Assembly (NCBI GenBank): GCA_037445555.1 | Contig: JBBIKG010000017.1 | Location: 1 to 64,000 of the forward strand | DNA: 64,000 nucleotides | Source of the DNA: JAAYJT01 sp037445555 | GTDB taxonomy: Bacteria > Bacteroidota > Bacteroidia > Bacteroidales > JAAYJT01 | Direction of reading: 5' to 3' | Part shown: in pieces, positions 26,907-35,344 of the stretch | How the letters are laid out: each line of letters opens with the position of its first letter | Numbering within the stretch: position 1 is the first letter of the stretch | Made by a program: the position numbers and the translations under genes | The notes under the pieces: generated by a model | The model's input: only the letters and a program-made list of their open reading frames with translations | Database searches by the model: none | What the model was told of the DNA's origin: nothing

Positions 26907-27365
26907 ATGAACATCCCTAAATTTGTAATCGGCTTGCATCAGGGCATGGATACCCTGGAATTTGGTGTATCCATTGCCCGGGCGAAGGAAATACTCGGCG
27001 AACCGTCAGAAATAGAAGTGTTGGATAAACTCGATGATGACGAACTCAATACGCAACTCTTCTACTATAATGACCTGGGTCTTACCGTTTTCTTCGAGGG
27101 CGACGGGGAACCCATTCTCTCCTGTTTCGAGACGGATAATGCGGATACCACCCTGTTCGGACTTAAGATCTTTGCTCTTACGGAAGCTCAGATCATACAG
27201 CTCATGAACGAGCACGGCTTTATTGACATCGACTCCGAAGTTGAAGAATGGGGTGAAAAACGTGTGTCGTTTGATGATGCGCTCATCGACTTCTATTTCG
27301 AAAACGATAAACTGACAACGGTCAACTGGGGCATAGTGATCGGCGACGACGAGGAAGACTGGTAG
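26907..27365 (+). CDS. Acidic protein of unknown function
   Basis: A 152-residue soluble protein without signal peptide or membrane helix. It is strongly acidic (clusters DKLDDDEL, DDEEDW) and looks alpha/beta, with a short repeat-like theme of beta hairpins (LGLTVFFEGDGEP, VSFDDALIDFYFENDKLTTVNWGIVIGDDE). I do not recognise the family. Composition recalls small immunity-like or scaffold proteins, but no toxin gene lies beside it. Probably co-transcribed with the dehydrogenase; convergent with xerD. Confidence 0.75.
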   Translation: MNIPKFVIGLHQGMDTLEFGVSIARAKEILGEPSEIEVLDKLDDDELNTQLFYYNDLGLTVFFEGDGEPILSCFETDNADTTLFGLKIFALTEAQIIQLMNEHGFIDIDSEVEEWGEKRVSFDDALIDFYFENDKLTTVNWGIVIGDDEEDW

Positions 27366-27369
27366 CCTG

Positions 27370-28275
27370 TTACCCTTTCCTTGCCCGTGGGTGGTATTCG
27401 AGAATCACGCTTCGCAGGTATTGTTTGTCGAGGTGTGTGTATATTTCGGTAGTCACAATAGACTCATGCCCAAGCATTTCCTGAACAGCTCTCAGATCTG
27501 CGCCACCTTCAATCAGGTGGGTGGCGAATGAATGCCTGAGAGTATGTGGACTGATTACTTTCCTTAACCCGGCGCGGGCGGCAAGCTGCCGGAGGATGGT
27601 AAATATCATCACCCTGCTCAAATTCTTCCCATTCTTGTTCAGGAAAATAATATCCTCGAATCCTTTCTTTGCTGTGGTGTGAGGCCTGGTGTAAAGAAAA
27701 TAATCCTTCAGGCTTTTCAGGGCTTCACTGCCGATGGGTACCAGGCGTTGTTTGTTTCCTTTTCCGGTAATACGTACAAAGCCTTCATCAAAGTATATGT
27801 CAGATATTTTGAGTGTTATGAGTTCAGTTACCCTAAGTCCGCAACCATAAAGCGTTTCCAGTATCGCCTTGTTTCGTTCTCCTTCGGGTTTACTCTTGTC
27901 GATGGCTGCCAATAGACGATCTATCTCATGCACATTGAGCACCTCGGGCAGGTGGCGGCTGGTTTTCGGAAGGTCAAGCCGCTGAGAGGGATCGGTTGAA
28001 ATTTGATTCTCAAGCAAAAGAAAACGGAAGAATGATCGCAGACCTGAAATGATTCTGGCCTGCGAGGCAGGACTGATGCCCGGTACCTGCAGCCACTCAA
28101 CAAACGTTCGCAGGTTTCCGATAGTTACCTGCTCTGGGCTGATTGCAGGATCCTGATCCTCTAAATATTTCAGAAGCTTGCCGAGGTCGCGGACATAGCA
28201 ATCCACGGTGTTGGGCGATAACGACCGCTCGATTTGGAGATACGATTTGTAATGTCTAACCTGATTTTCCCACAT
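27370..28275 (-). CDS. xerD: Site-specific tyrosine recombinase XerD
   Basis: A 301-residue tyrosine recombinase with the full catalytic set: Arg148 (GCGLRVTEL), Lys172, His244 and Arg247 (HTLRHSFATHL), His270 (LGHESI) and nucleophile Tyr279 (EIYTHL). The N-terminal SAM-like domain (residues ~1-95) matches XerC/XerD. It resolves chromosome dimers at dif together with a partner. Length and lack of phage or integron surroundings support a housekeeping Xer rather than a mobile-element integrase. No dif-like site was searched for beyond its immediate flanks. Confidence 0.92.
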   Translation of the reverse strand: MWENQVRHYKSYLQIERSLSPNTVDCYVRDLGKLLKYLEDQDPAISPEQVTIGNLRTFVEWLQVPGISPASQARIISGLRSFFRFLLLENQISTDPSQRLDLPKTSRHLPEVLNVHEIDRLLAAIDKSKPEGERNKAILETLYGCGLRVTELITLKISDIYFDEGFVRITGKGNKQRLVPIGSEALKSLKDYFLYTRPHTTAKKGFEDIIFLNKNGKNLSRVMIFTILRQLAARAGLRKVISPHTLRHSFATHLIEGGADLRAVQEMLGHESIVTTEIYTHLDKQYLRSVILEYHPRARKG

Positions 28276-28351
28276 AAAACAGGCAGGAATTTAATTAATG
28301 GCAAAGGTTGTAAAAAGTAGGATGAAATTATCCGCGTGTGACCATTGATTT

Positions 28352-28382
28352 GTTGGCTAATTAGAAGCATTTAGTACTTTTG
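28352..28382 (+). promoter_or_regulatory. Promoter for the beta-CASP nuclease gene
   Basis: GTTG (28352-28355) and TACTTTTG (28375-28382) are separated by 19 bases, the usual Bacteroidota -33/-7 spacing, 43 bases before the ATG at 28426. Confidence 0.55.
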
Positions 28383-28425
28383 ATAGGTAAATTCAGTTAA
28401 AAAGCAACCCAAGCATTAAAGAAGA

Positions 28426-29829
28426 ATGAAAATTAAATTTCTAGGAGCCACACGTGAGGTTACCGGCAGTAAATTTCTCCTAACCACCGACTCAGGAAAA
28501 CGGATCTTACTTGACTGCGGAATGTTTCAGGGCAAAGGACTTGAGACAGATGCAATGAACCGCAACCTTGGTTTTGAGCCATCACAGATCGACCACCTCA
28601 TACTTACACATGCTCATATCGACCATTCAGGCCTAATACCGTATATCTACAAAGAAGGATTCCGAGGCTCGGTTATCTGCACCGACGCCACCCGCGATCT
28701 GTGCGCTATCATGCTGGCCGATAGCGGGCACATACAGGAAAGTGATGTACGCTGGTTTAACAAAAGACGCCTGGAAAAGGACTTACCTAGGGTAGAGCCG
28801 ATTTATACCGAAAAAGAGGCCCGGCAGTGTATGGAGTTATTTATTGGCGTTTCGTATAACCGGAAGTTTTATATCAACGACTCCATCAAGGTAAGGTTTA
28901 CAAATACAGGACACATGCTTGGCAGCTCCACAGCGCTTATTGAAATCACCGAAAAAGGCAAGACAGTGAAAATTGCCTATACAGGTGATATCGGCCGGCC
29001 AATGAATCGTATCCTGCAAAAGCCTCAGGCATTTCCACAATGCGATTACCTTATCACAGAATCAACTTATGGAAATCGCCTGCATCCGGCGTGGCAGGAT
29101 GCAGAAGCAGAACTTTTTCGTGTGATCTACGAAACATGCGTGGTAAAAGGGGGCAAACTCATCATTCCCTCATTCGCCGTTGGCCGCACCCAGGAGCTCG
29201 TGTACACCTTGAACAATTTCTTCAATCAAGGCCGTCTTCCAAAAATTCATATCTATGTTGATAGTCCGCTTGCAGTGAACGCTACCGAAATATTCAGGCT
29301 GCACACTGATAATCTAAACGAGGATGTTCGGAATGTAATGCTCAACGATCCCGATCCCTTCGGTTTTGCTTCGTTACGATATATTCGTTCAGCCGAAGAA
29401 TCGAAAAAGCTGAATTCCATTACTCAGCCATGTATTATCATATCCGCATCGGGCATGATGGAAGCAGGGCGCATTAAGCATCATATTGCCAATAATATTG
29501 AAGAGCCTACAAATACCATACTCTCAGTTGGTTATTGCGCACCTGCAACCCTGGGAGCAAAAATACTTAGCGGGGCTGATGAGGTTTCCATTTTTGGGGT
29601 AAAGCATCCTGTTAGGGCCAGTATTAAGCAGATTGAAGCTTTCTCGGGTCATGGCGACTTCCGAGAGATGATGAGTTTCTTAAGCTGCCAGGATAAGAGC
29701 CTTGTTAAACAAGTATTTCTGGTTCATGGCGAACTCGCTTCTCAGGAATACTACAGGGAACAACTTCGTAAGGACGGGTTCAGGCACATTATCATACCCG
29801 AAGTTGGTAATGAATTTGAGTTATCCTGA
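28426..29829 (+). CDS. Beta-CASP metallo-beta-lactamase-fold RNA-processing hydrolase
   Basis: A 467-residue protein of the YsiI/CPSF73-like group. MBL motifs are THAHIDHSG (62-69), HMLGSS and YTGDIGR; the beta-CASP domain has FAVGRTQELVYTLN, ISASGMMEAGRIKHH and SVGYCAPATLGAKIL; the C-terminal RMMBL part ends VFLVHGE. Members are mostly RNA endo/exonucleases, so an RNA target is likely though unproven here. Monocistronic, with its own promoter; the ribosomal rpmG promoter lies just downstream. Confidence 0.9.
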   Translation: MKIKFLGATREVTGSKFLLTTDSGKRILLDCGMFQGKGLETDAMNRNLGFEPSQIDHLILTHAHIDHSGLIPYIYKEGFRGSVICTDATRDLCAIMLADSGHIQESDVRWFNKRRLEKDLPRVEPIYTEKEARQCMELFIGVSYNRKFYINDSIKVRFTNTGHMLGSSTALIEITEKGKTVKIAYTGDIGRPMNRILQKPQAFPQCDYLITESTYGNRLHPAWQDAEAELFRVIYETCVVKGGKLIIPSFAVGRTQELVYTLNNFFNQGRLPKIHIYVDSPLAVNATEIFRLHTDNLNEDVRNVMLNDPDPFGFASLRYIRSAEESKKLNSITQPCIIISASGMMEAGRIKHHIANNIEEPTNTILSVGYCAPATLGAKILSGADEVSIFGVKHPVRASIKQIEAFSGHGDFREMMSFLSCQDKSLVKQVFLVHGELASQEYYREQLRKDGFRHIIIPEVGNEFELS

Positions 29830-29899
29830 GACAGTTCGGCGTTTGGCACAGGCAGCAAGGTCCGATTTTTATCCGGAAAATAAAAATCTTCGCACAGGC

Positions 29900-29930
29900 T
29901 TTGTTACTTTCGTAATTATTACTAATTTTG
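29900..29930 (+). promoter_or_regulatory. Full -33/-7 promoter for rpmG and following genes
   Basis: TTTG (29900-29903), a 19-base spacer and TAATTTTG (29923-29930) match the Bacteroidota vegetative consensus at every defined position. Leader to the rpmG ATG is about 26 bases. Confidence 0.8.
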
Positions 29931-29960
29931 CAGCCCTTAAAATCGAAAGAGACCCAGATC

Positions 29961-30149
29961 ATGGCAAAGAAAACCAAAGAAGCACGGATACAGGTAATTA
30001 TGGAGTGCACTGAGCACAAAACAAGCGGAATGCCAGGCACCTCGCGTTATGTTACCACCAAAAATAAAAAGAACACCCCCGAAAGGCTAGAGTTGAAAAA
30101 ATACAACCCCATCCTTAAGAAAGTAACCGTTCACAAAGAAATTAAATAA
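29961..30149 (+). CDS. rpmG: 50S ribosomal protein L33
   Basis: A 62-residue protein beginning MAKKTKEARIQVIMECTEH and ending NPILKKVTVHKEIK, clear bL33. ATG 29961 is chosen because the L33 family starts there; upstream codons in frame belong to the promoter. The usual neighbour rpmB (L28) is not upstream here. DUF4295 begins 9 bases after the stop. Confidence 0.97.
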   Translation: MAKKTKEARIQVIMECTEHKTSGMPGTSRYVTTKNKKNTPERLELKKYNPILKKVTVHKEIK

Positions 30150-30158
30150 CAAAGCATC

Positions 30159-30314
30159 ATGGCAAAGAAAACCGTTGCAACTCTCAGAACCTCATCGGGC
30201 AAAGATTTTGCCAAGGTCATACGTATGATAAAATCACCAAAAACCGGTGCTTATACGTTTAAGGAAACCATTGTTCCAAACGACCAGGTAAAAGAGTTCC
30301 TGGCTAAACAATAA
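30159..30314 (+). CDS. DUF4295 small basic protein, probable ribosomal protein
   Basis: A 51-residue lysine-rich protein (MAKKTVATLRT... EFLAKQ) lying between rpmG and ftsY, the standard place of DUF4295 in Bacteroidota. I recall that this family was assigned to the large subunit of the Flavobacterium johnsoniae ribosome as bL38, but I am not certain of the match. Same transcript as rpmG; an intrinsic terminator follows its stop. Confidence 0.88.
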   Translation: MAKKTVATLRTSSGKDFAKVIRMIKSPKTGAYTFKETIVPNDQVKEFLAKQ

Positions 30315-30341
30315 ATCTTGCCACGAATTGCTGGCAACCGG

Positions 30342-30373
30342 AGCTCTTTCCACCAACGGAAAGGGCTTTTTTT
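30342..30373 (+). terminator. Intrinsic terminator after rpmG-DUF4295
   Basis: AGCTCTTTCC and GGAAAGGGCT form a 10-bp stem (one G-T pair) around ACCAAC, followed by TTTTTTT. It separates the ribosomal genes from ftsY. Confidence 0.85.
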
Positions 30374-30482
30374 ATAGATAGAAATGTCAATCAATTATAC
30401 CATTCCGTACCGTCCAGATCTTACTATCTGTACAAACTTTAGAGTATCTTAGCACTTAAAATCATTTCTAGAGAGAATAATC

Positions 30483-31439
30483 ATGGGTTTTTTTTCGTTT
30501 CTCAACCGCGATAAAAAAGAATCACTCGACCAGGGCCTTGAAAAGACCAGGACCAGTATTTTCGGCAAGCTAACCCGGGCCATTGCCGGACGCTCAACCG
30601 TTGACGAATCTTTTCTTGACGAACTTGAAGAAATCCTGATTACCTCTGATGTCGGGGTCGAAACCACCCTCCGGATCATCGAACGGCTGCAGAAAAGAGT
30701 AGGCCGCGATAAATATATGAATGCCTCAGAACTAAACCTGATCCTTCGTGATGAGGTAGCCGCCATGCTTGAAGAAACATCTGATCAGGTGCAAATGGGT
30801 ATCGGAATGTCTTCAGCCTCGACACCGTATGTGATCATGGTGGTAGGCGTTAACGGGGTAGGGAAGACCACTACCATTGGCAAGCTTGCCTGGCACTACA
30901 AACAGGCCGGGAAATCGGTAATCCTTGGCGCTGCTGACACTTTCAGGGCAGCTGCCATAAGCCAGCTCGAAATCTGGGCAAACCGAGTTCAGGTACCTTT
31001 TGTAAGCACGCAAATGGGTAGCGACCCTGCGGCTGTCGCTTACGAAACCTTGCAAAAAGCTGTCTCTCAAAATATTGATGTGGCAATCATTGATACCGCC
31101 GGACGACTGCACAATAAAATCAATCTGATGAACGAGTTGAGCAAGGTCAAACGGGTCATGCAAAAAGTTATTCCCGATGCACCCCACGAAGTAATACTGA
31201 TTCTGGATGCATCGACTGGCCAAAACGCCATTGAGCAGGCCAAACAGTTCACCGCTGCTACTGAGGTCACTGCTTTGGCACTAACCAAGCTGGACGGCAC
31301 AGCCAAAGGGGGGGTAGTGATTGGTATTTCCGATCAGCTGAAAATTCCTGTCAAATACATTGGTGTCGGCGAAAAACTTCAAGACTTGCAGGAGTTTGAC
31401 CGCCGGGCTTTTGTTGACTCCTTATTTGATGCTGAATAA
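30483..31439 (+). CDS. ftsY: Signal recognition particle receptor FtsY
   Basis: A 318-residue SRP-family GTPase. NG domain motifs: GVNGVGKTTTIGKLA (G1, 122-135), DTFRAAA (G2), DTAGRL (G3) and TKLDGTAKGG (G4 onward). The N-terminal region (1-~30) is short, without the long acidic A domain of E. coli FtsY, as usual in this phylum. It docks SRP-ribosome complexes at the inner membrane. rimO begins 30 bases after its stop. Confidence 0.97.
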   Translation: MGFFSFLNRDKKESLDQGLEKTRTSIFGKLTRAIAGRSTVDESFLDELEEILITSDVGVETTLRIIERLQKRVGRDKYMNASELNLILRDEVAAMLEETSDQVQMGIGMSSASTPYVIMVVGVNGVGKTTTIGKLAWHYKQAGKSVILGAADTFRAAAISQLEIWANRVQVPFVSTQMGSDPAAVAYETLQKAVSQNIDVAIIDTAGRLHNKINLMNELSKVKRVMQKVIPDAPHEVILILDASTGQNAIEQAKQFTAATEVTALALTKLDGTAKGGVVIGISDQLKIPVKYIGVGEKLQDLQEFDRRAFVDSLFDAE

Positions 31440-31469
31440 TAACCACTTTGCTGCTACTATTTGTTGATT

Positions 31470-32777
31470 ATGAACCAGTTGCCGGAAAGCATTAAGGTAA
31501 TTACCCTTGGGTGCTCAAAAAATGTGGTTGATTCTGAAAGACTAATGGCTAACCTCCGTCTTGCCGGTAAAACAGTTGTGGCTACTTCTGCAAAAAAAGC
31601 AGATATTCTGATAATTAACACCTGTGGTTTTATTAATGATGCCAAGGAAGAATCCATACACACCATACTTGAGGCAGTAAAGCTGAAAGAATCTGGTAGA
31701 GTCAGAAAGGTGGTGGTTATGGGCTGCCTGTCGCAACGTTATATGGATCAACTGCCTGCCGAGATTCCCGAGGTGGACAATTTCTATGGTGTTAATGACC
31801 TTGAAAAAATAGTTGAAGATATTTCGCGTGAAAAGCGGATGTTCCTTCCAGGGGAGCGATTTGTGACAACACCTTCGCATTATGCCTACCTCAAGATTTC
31901 GGAAGGGTGCGACCGCACATGCTCCTTTTGTGCCATTCCACTTATTAGAGGGAAACATATTTCAACACCTGCAGATGATCTGGTTAAAGAAGCATCAAAA
32001 CTGGTCAGAAATGGCGCTTCTGAGCTCATTCTTTTGGCACAGGATCTTACATGGTATGGTCTGGATATTTATGGAAAACGGACTCTGGCCGGGTTGGTCG
32101 ACCGGTTGTCTGACATTGAGGGTGTAAAATGGTTGAGGTTGCACTATGCATATCCTGCCAATTTTCCGGTTGATGTGCTTGATGTTATGGCGCGTAAGAA
32201 CAATATATGCCGCTACCTCGATATCCCTTTTCAGCACATCAGCGATCCTATATTGAAATCAATGAGGCGTGGTAACAATGCCGAAGACACATTCAGGCTG
32301 ATTGATTCAATACGCACAAAAGTCCCTGGTATTGCGCTTCGCACCACGCTCATCACAGGCTATCCGGGAGAGAGTGATACACATTTTAATGAGTTGTGCG
32401 CATTTGTTGAAAAGATTCGATTCGACCGGTTAGGCGTGTTCGCATACAGCGAAGAAGAAGGCACAAGGGCTGCCAGATTCAGTGACAATGTTCCTGCTGA
32501 AATCAAGCAGCAAAGGGTAGATGAAATCATGGCAAGACAACAGGAGATATCACTCGCTAATAATCTGGCGAAAACCGGTTGTGTATTGAACACTATTATT
32601 GATCGGAAGGAAGGCGATTATTATGTTGGCCGCACGGAGTTCGATAGTCCTGAAATTGATAATGAAGTGCTGATACCTTCATCCTTCGGCAGGCTCAAGA
32701 TCGGAAACTTTTATCAGGTCATGATTACTGATGCAGATTACTTCGACCTCAGCGGACAGGTCGTAAAAGATGTTTAG
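31470..32777 (+). CDS. rimO: Ribosomal protein S12 methylthiotransferase RimO
   Basis: A 435-residue radical SAM methylthiotransferase. Domains in order: UPF0004 (residues ~8-125, with ITLGCSKNVVDSE), radical SAM with CDRTCSFCAIPLIRG, and a C-terminal TRAM domain (~370-435). The CSKN form of the first Cys motif and the conserved ASELILLAQDLTWYG-type stretch favour RimO over MiaB. Acts on Asp of ribosomal protein S12. ATG 31470 was chosen over TTG 31461. Confidence 0.95.
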   Translation: MNQLPESIKVITLGCSKNVVDSERLMANLRLAGKTVVATSAKKADILIINTCGFINDAKEESIHTILEAVKLKESGRVRKVVVMGCLSQRYMDQLPAEIPEVDNFYGVNDLEKIVEDISREKRMFLPGERFVTTPSHYAYLKISEGCDRTCSFCAIPLIRGKHISTPADDLVKEASKLVRNGASELILLAQDLTWYGLDIYGKRTLAGLVDRLSDIEGVKWLRLHYAYPANFPVDVLDVMARKNNICRYLDIPFQHISDPILKSMRRGNNAEDTFRLIDSIRTKVPGIALRTTLITGYPGESDTHFNELCAFVEKIRFDRLGVFAYSEEEGTRAARFSDNVPAEIKQQRVDEIMARQQEISLANNLAKTGCVLNTIIDRKEGDYYVGRTEFDSPEIDNEVLIPSSFGRLKIGNFYQVMITDADYFDLSGQVVKDV

Positions 32778-32932
32778 TGCTCTACTCATTTTCGGTTTGT
32801 AAACTTGTTGATTCAGCCTGTCATGCTACCATCAGAGGCAGTTTTCGGGAGATGGCTTCCATTTTATATGCACAGGAATCTTTTCTCGATAAGCGTATCT
32901 TTACTTGGGGAAAATGAGTTTTTTAATAAACT

Positions 32933-34027
32933 ATGCTTGATTTTGAAGTAATACTCGAGAGCTTCTTTCCACACCTTACTCCCTCCTCGGTTGAGAGCCT
33001 GGAAAGTGGCCACATAAACGACACCTATCGCGTTGACTACCATGGCGAGGGGAGAAGTTACGTGTTGCAAAAGATCAACACCAAAGTGTTTTCAAATCCG
33101 TGGATTCTTGCTTGTAACCATTTGAGGCTGCAGGAGCATGTAACTCGATCTGATAATAGGTTTGTTATTCCGCAACTTATACAGGATAAAAATAACAGTC
33201 CTCTTTTTGTAGATAGCTCAAAGAATTATTGGCGCTTAACTACATATATTCCAGGTATATATGTTGTTGAGAAAGTGAGCGAACCACGCCAGGCATTCGA
33301 GGTGGGAAGGGCTTTTGGTTGGTTGAATCGTGTGTGTTCTTCACTTGACCCCAATTCATTTGTGGAGGCTATTCCACAGTTTCATAGCATTGCTTTTCGC
33401 CTGAAGCAGTTAAGGCAAGCTATCAGATATGATAAAGTCAATAGAGTGAAGCTGGCCAGCGATGAGATAGTGTTTTATTTAAAAATCAGCGATAAATTTG
33501 TTCAAATTGAAGCAATGGTTAAAGAAGGAAATTTGCCATTGCGTGTGGTACACAACGATACCAAGGCCAACAATGTGCTTTTCAGAGGAGATGAGGCCAT
33601 AGCCGTGGTTGACCTCGACAAGGTGGGACCGGGATTGCTCTTTTACGACTTTGGCGTTGCAATACGGACGATAGGAAATACCGCGTACGAGGATGAACAA
33701 TTACTTTCAAAGGTCGACTTTAATATGCAGTATTACAGCAGTTTTGTTCAAGGGTATCTAGATGAGACAAAACTAATACTTGAGGTAGGTGAATGGAATT
33801 ACCTTCATCTCGCCCCGTCGTTGATGACATTCATAATAGGATGCCGTTTTCTTGCCGATTATCTTGCCGGGGATGTTTATTTTAAAACAGGATACCCTGA
33901 ACATAATCTTGGGAGGGCGCGCACACAAATGCGGTTGCTTCAGCGGATGGAGGAGCTCGGGCCCGGCATAGCTGAGATGATCAGGAATTATAATTTTAAT
34001 AGGGAAACATTCATGTTACCTAAATAG
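32933..34027 (+). CDS. Phosphotransferase family kinase, NahK/aminoglycoside-phosphotransferase-like
   Basis: A 364-residue kinase of the APH/choline-kinase fold. N-lobe with SGHINDTYRV and YVLQKINTKVFSNP; catalytic loop VVHNDTKANNVLF (Asp209) and Mg-binding DLDKVGPGLLFYDFG (Asp227). The wording of the N-lobe resembles N-acetylhexosamine 1-kinases (NahK) that phosphorylate GlcNAc/GalNAc, so a sugar substrate is more likely than an antibiotic. No phosphorylase (LnpA-like) gene is nearby. No resistance role is claimed. Confidence 0.8.
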   Translation: MLDFEVILESFFPHLTPSSVESLESGHINDTYRVDYHGEGRSYVLQKINTKVFSNPWILACNHLRLQEHVTRSDNRFVIPQLIQDKNNSPLFVDSSKNYWRLTTYIPGIYVVEKVSEPRQAFEVGRAFGWLNRVCSSLDPNSFVEAIPQFHSIAFRLKQLRQAIRYDKVNRVKLASDEIVFYLKISDKFVQIEAMVKEGNLPLRVVHNDTKANNVLFRGDEAIAVVDLDKVGPGLLFYDFGVAIRTIGNTAYEDEQLLSKVDFNMQYYSSFVQGYLDETKLILEVGEWNYLHLAPSLMTFIIGCRFLADYLAGDVYFKTGYPEHNLGRARTQMRLLQRMEELGPGIAEMIRNYNFNRETFMLPK

Positions 34028-34054
34028 TGGAAAATTTTTCGCTGGCAGAGACTG

Positions 34055-35344
34055 TCAGCTGATAAGACGACGCTGAGATCCAAATCGTTCAAACTCCTTA
34101 TTTTTCATCACCTGGAAGAGCGACTCAATTACCTGCCATACCTCTTCAAATGTGTTGTATAGGGCAATAGGGGCTATGCGGATGACATTTGGCGGACGCA
34201 AGTCAGGTACGATGCTGCGGGCTTTCAGCGCTTCTGTTATCCGGTGAGCTTCCTGATGTTCTATCGCAATATGCCCTCCACGTCTTTCAGGTGTCAAGGG
34301 TGTGACAATCCTAAAGCCTTCAAATTGCTTAATTATTCTTTCTTCGATAAGTGCGACAAGGTATTCGGTAAGGTGTAACGATACGTTGCGGATATTTTCA
34401 ATGCCAGCTTCGAGGGTTATTTTCAACGAACCTTCGATTGGGGAGGTTCCAAGAATACCCGGAGAAGATATCTGCCAGCGACCTGCATGAGGGGCCGGAA
34501 TGAAATCAGGAAGCATTTCGAACTGTTTATTCTTTAGATAACCAAACCATCCCGCCAACCTAGGCTCCTTGCTGAAATGCGTTTGACAGACATAAATAAA
34601 TGCGGCAGCCCCTGGACCGGCATTCAGGTATTTGTAGCTGCACCAAAGCGCAAAATCCACACCCCATTCATCAAAAAAGTGAGGCACTGCCCCCACTGAA
34701 TGACTGCAGTCGAACCCTGCATAAATTCCCCGGCGGTGGGCTTCGCTTGTTATTTTCTCCATATCAAGCAGCTGGCCGCTTCGGTATTGCACCGATGGGA
34801 AAAATGCAATTGCCACATCATCGGTCATTTGTTGTATGATGGAGTCTTCCTCAATCAAGCCCATGTTATTGGCTCTGACCAGAATCAATGCCTCTTCCGG
34901 ATTATATCCTTTAAGCCTGATCTGGCTTTTCAGGGCATACAGATCCGACGGGAAATTCAATTCATCGGCAAGTATCCTGTATCGTCCGGGTGTGGGTTCA
35001 TAAAAACTGCTGATCAGAGAGTGAATATTCAGAGTAGTGGTTCCGGTCATCACAACCTCTTCGGGTTTGGCGCCAATCAACCTACTGGCCAATGCTCCCA
35101 TTTTTTCTGCAAACCAGAACCAAGGCAGTTGTCCGCCAAGCCAGCCGCCAATTCCCATAGTTTTCCATTCGTTTAGAACTCTGAGAATCGACTCTTCGGC
35201 ATCCTTTGAGAGCAACCCTAGCGAGTTACCATCCATATATATTACTCCGGGGATGGAATAAAACCGATTTCTGAAACACTTTAGCGGGTTATCCCTGTCG
35301 AGCTGTCGGGCGTAGTCAAGAGAAAATCTTGCGGCATTTTCCAT
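34055..35344 (-). CDS. kynU: Kynureninase
   Basis: A 429-residue fold-type I PLP enzyme hydrolysing kynurenine to anthranilate and alanine (or 3-hydroxykynurenine to 3-hydroxyanthranilate). Typical stretches: YMDGNSLGLL, GIGGWLGGQLPWFWFAEKMG, DELNFPSDLYAL, FDCSHSVGAVPH and the PLP lysine Lys238 in WCSYKYLNAGPG, then GWFGY. Its ATG overlaps the uvrA stop (TAATG), so translation is coupled to uvrA. No other kynurenine-pathway gene lies in the window. Confidence 0.95.
   Translation of the reverse strand: MENAARFSLDYARQLDRDNPLKCFRNRFYSIPGVIYMDGNSLGLLSKDAEESILRVLNEWKTMGIGGWLGGQLPWFWFAEKMGALASRLIGAKPEEVVMTGTTTLNIHSLISSFYEPTPGRYRILADELNFPSDLYALKSQIRLKGYNPEEALILVRANNMGLIEEDSIIQQMTDDVAIAFFPSVQYRSGQLLDMEKITSEAHRRGIYAGFDCSHSVGAVPHFFDEWGVDFALWCSYKYLNAGPGAAAFIYVCQTHFSKEPRLAGWFGYLKNKQFEMLPDFIPAPHAGRWQISSPGILGTSPIEGSLKITLEAGIENIRNVSLHLTEYLVALIEERIIKQFEGFRIVTPLTPERRGGHIAIEHQEAHRITEALKARSIVPDLRPPNVIRIAPIALYNTFEEVWQVIESLFQVMKNKEFERFGSQRRLIS

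Noticed and set aside
27370..28275. Phage or integron integrase marking a mobile element
   Set aside because: Full XerD-type sequence and housekeeping neighbours; no attachment sites, repeats or cargo genes.
32933..34027. Aminoglycoside resistance kinase
   Set aside because: Shares the kinase fold, but the N-lobe wording is closer to N-acetylhexosamine kinases.
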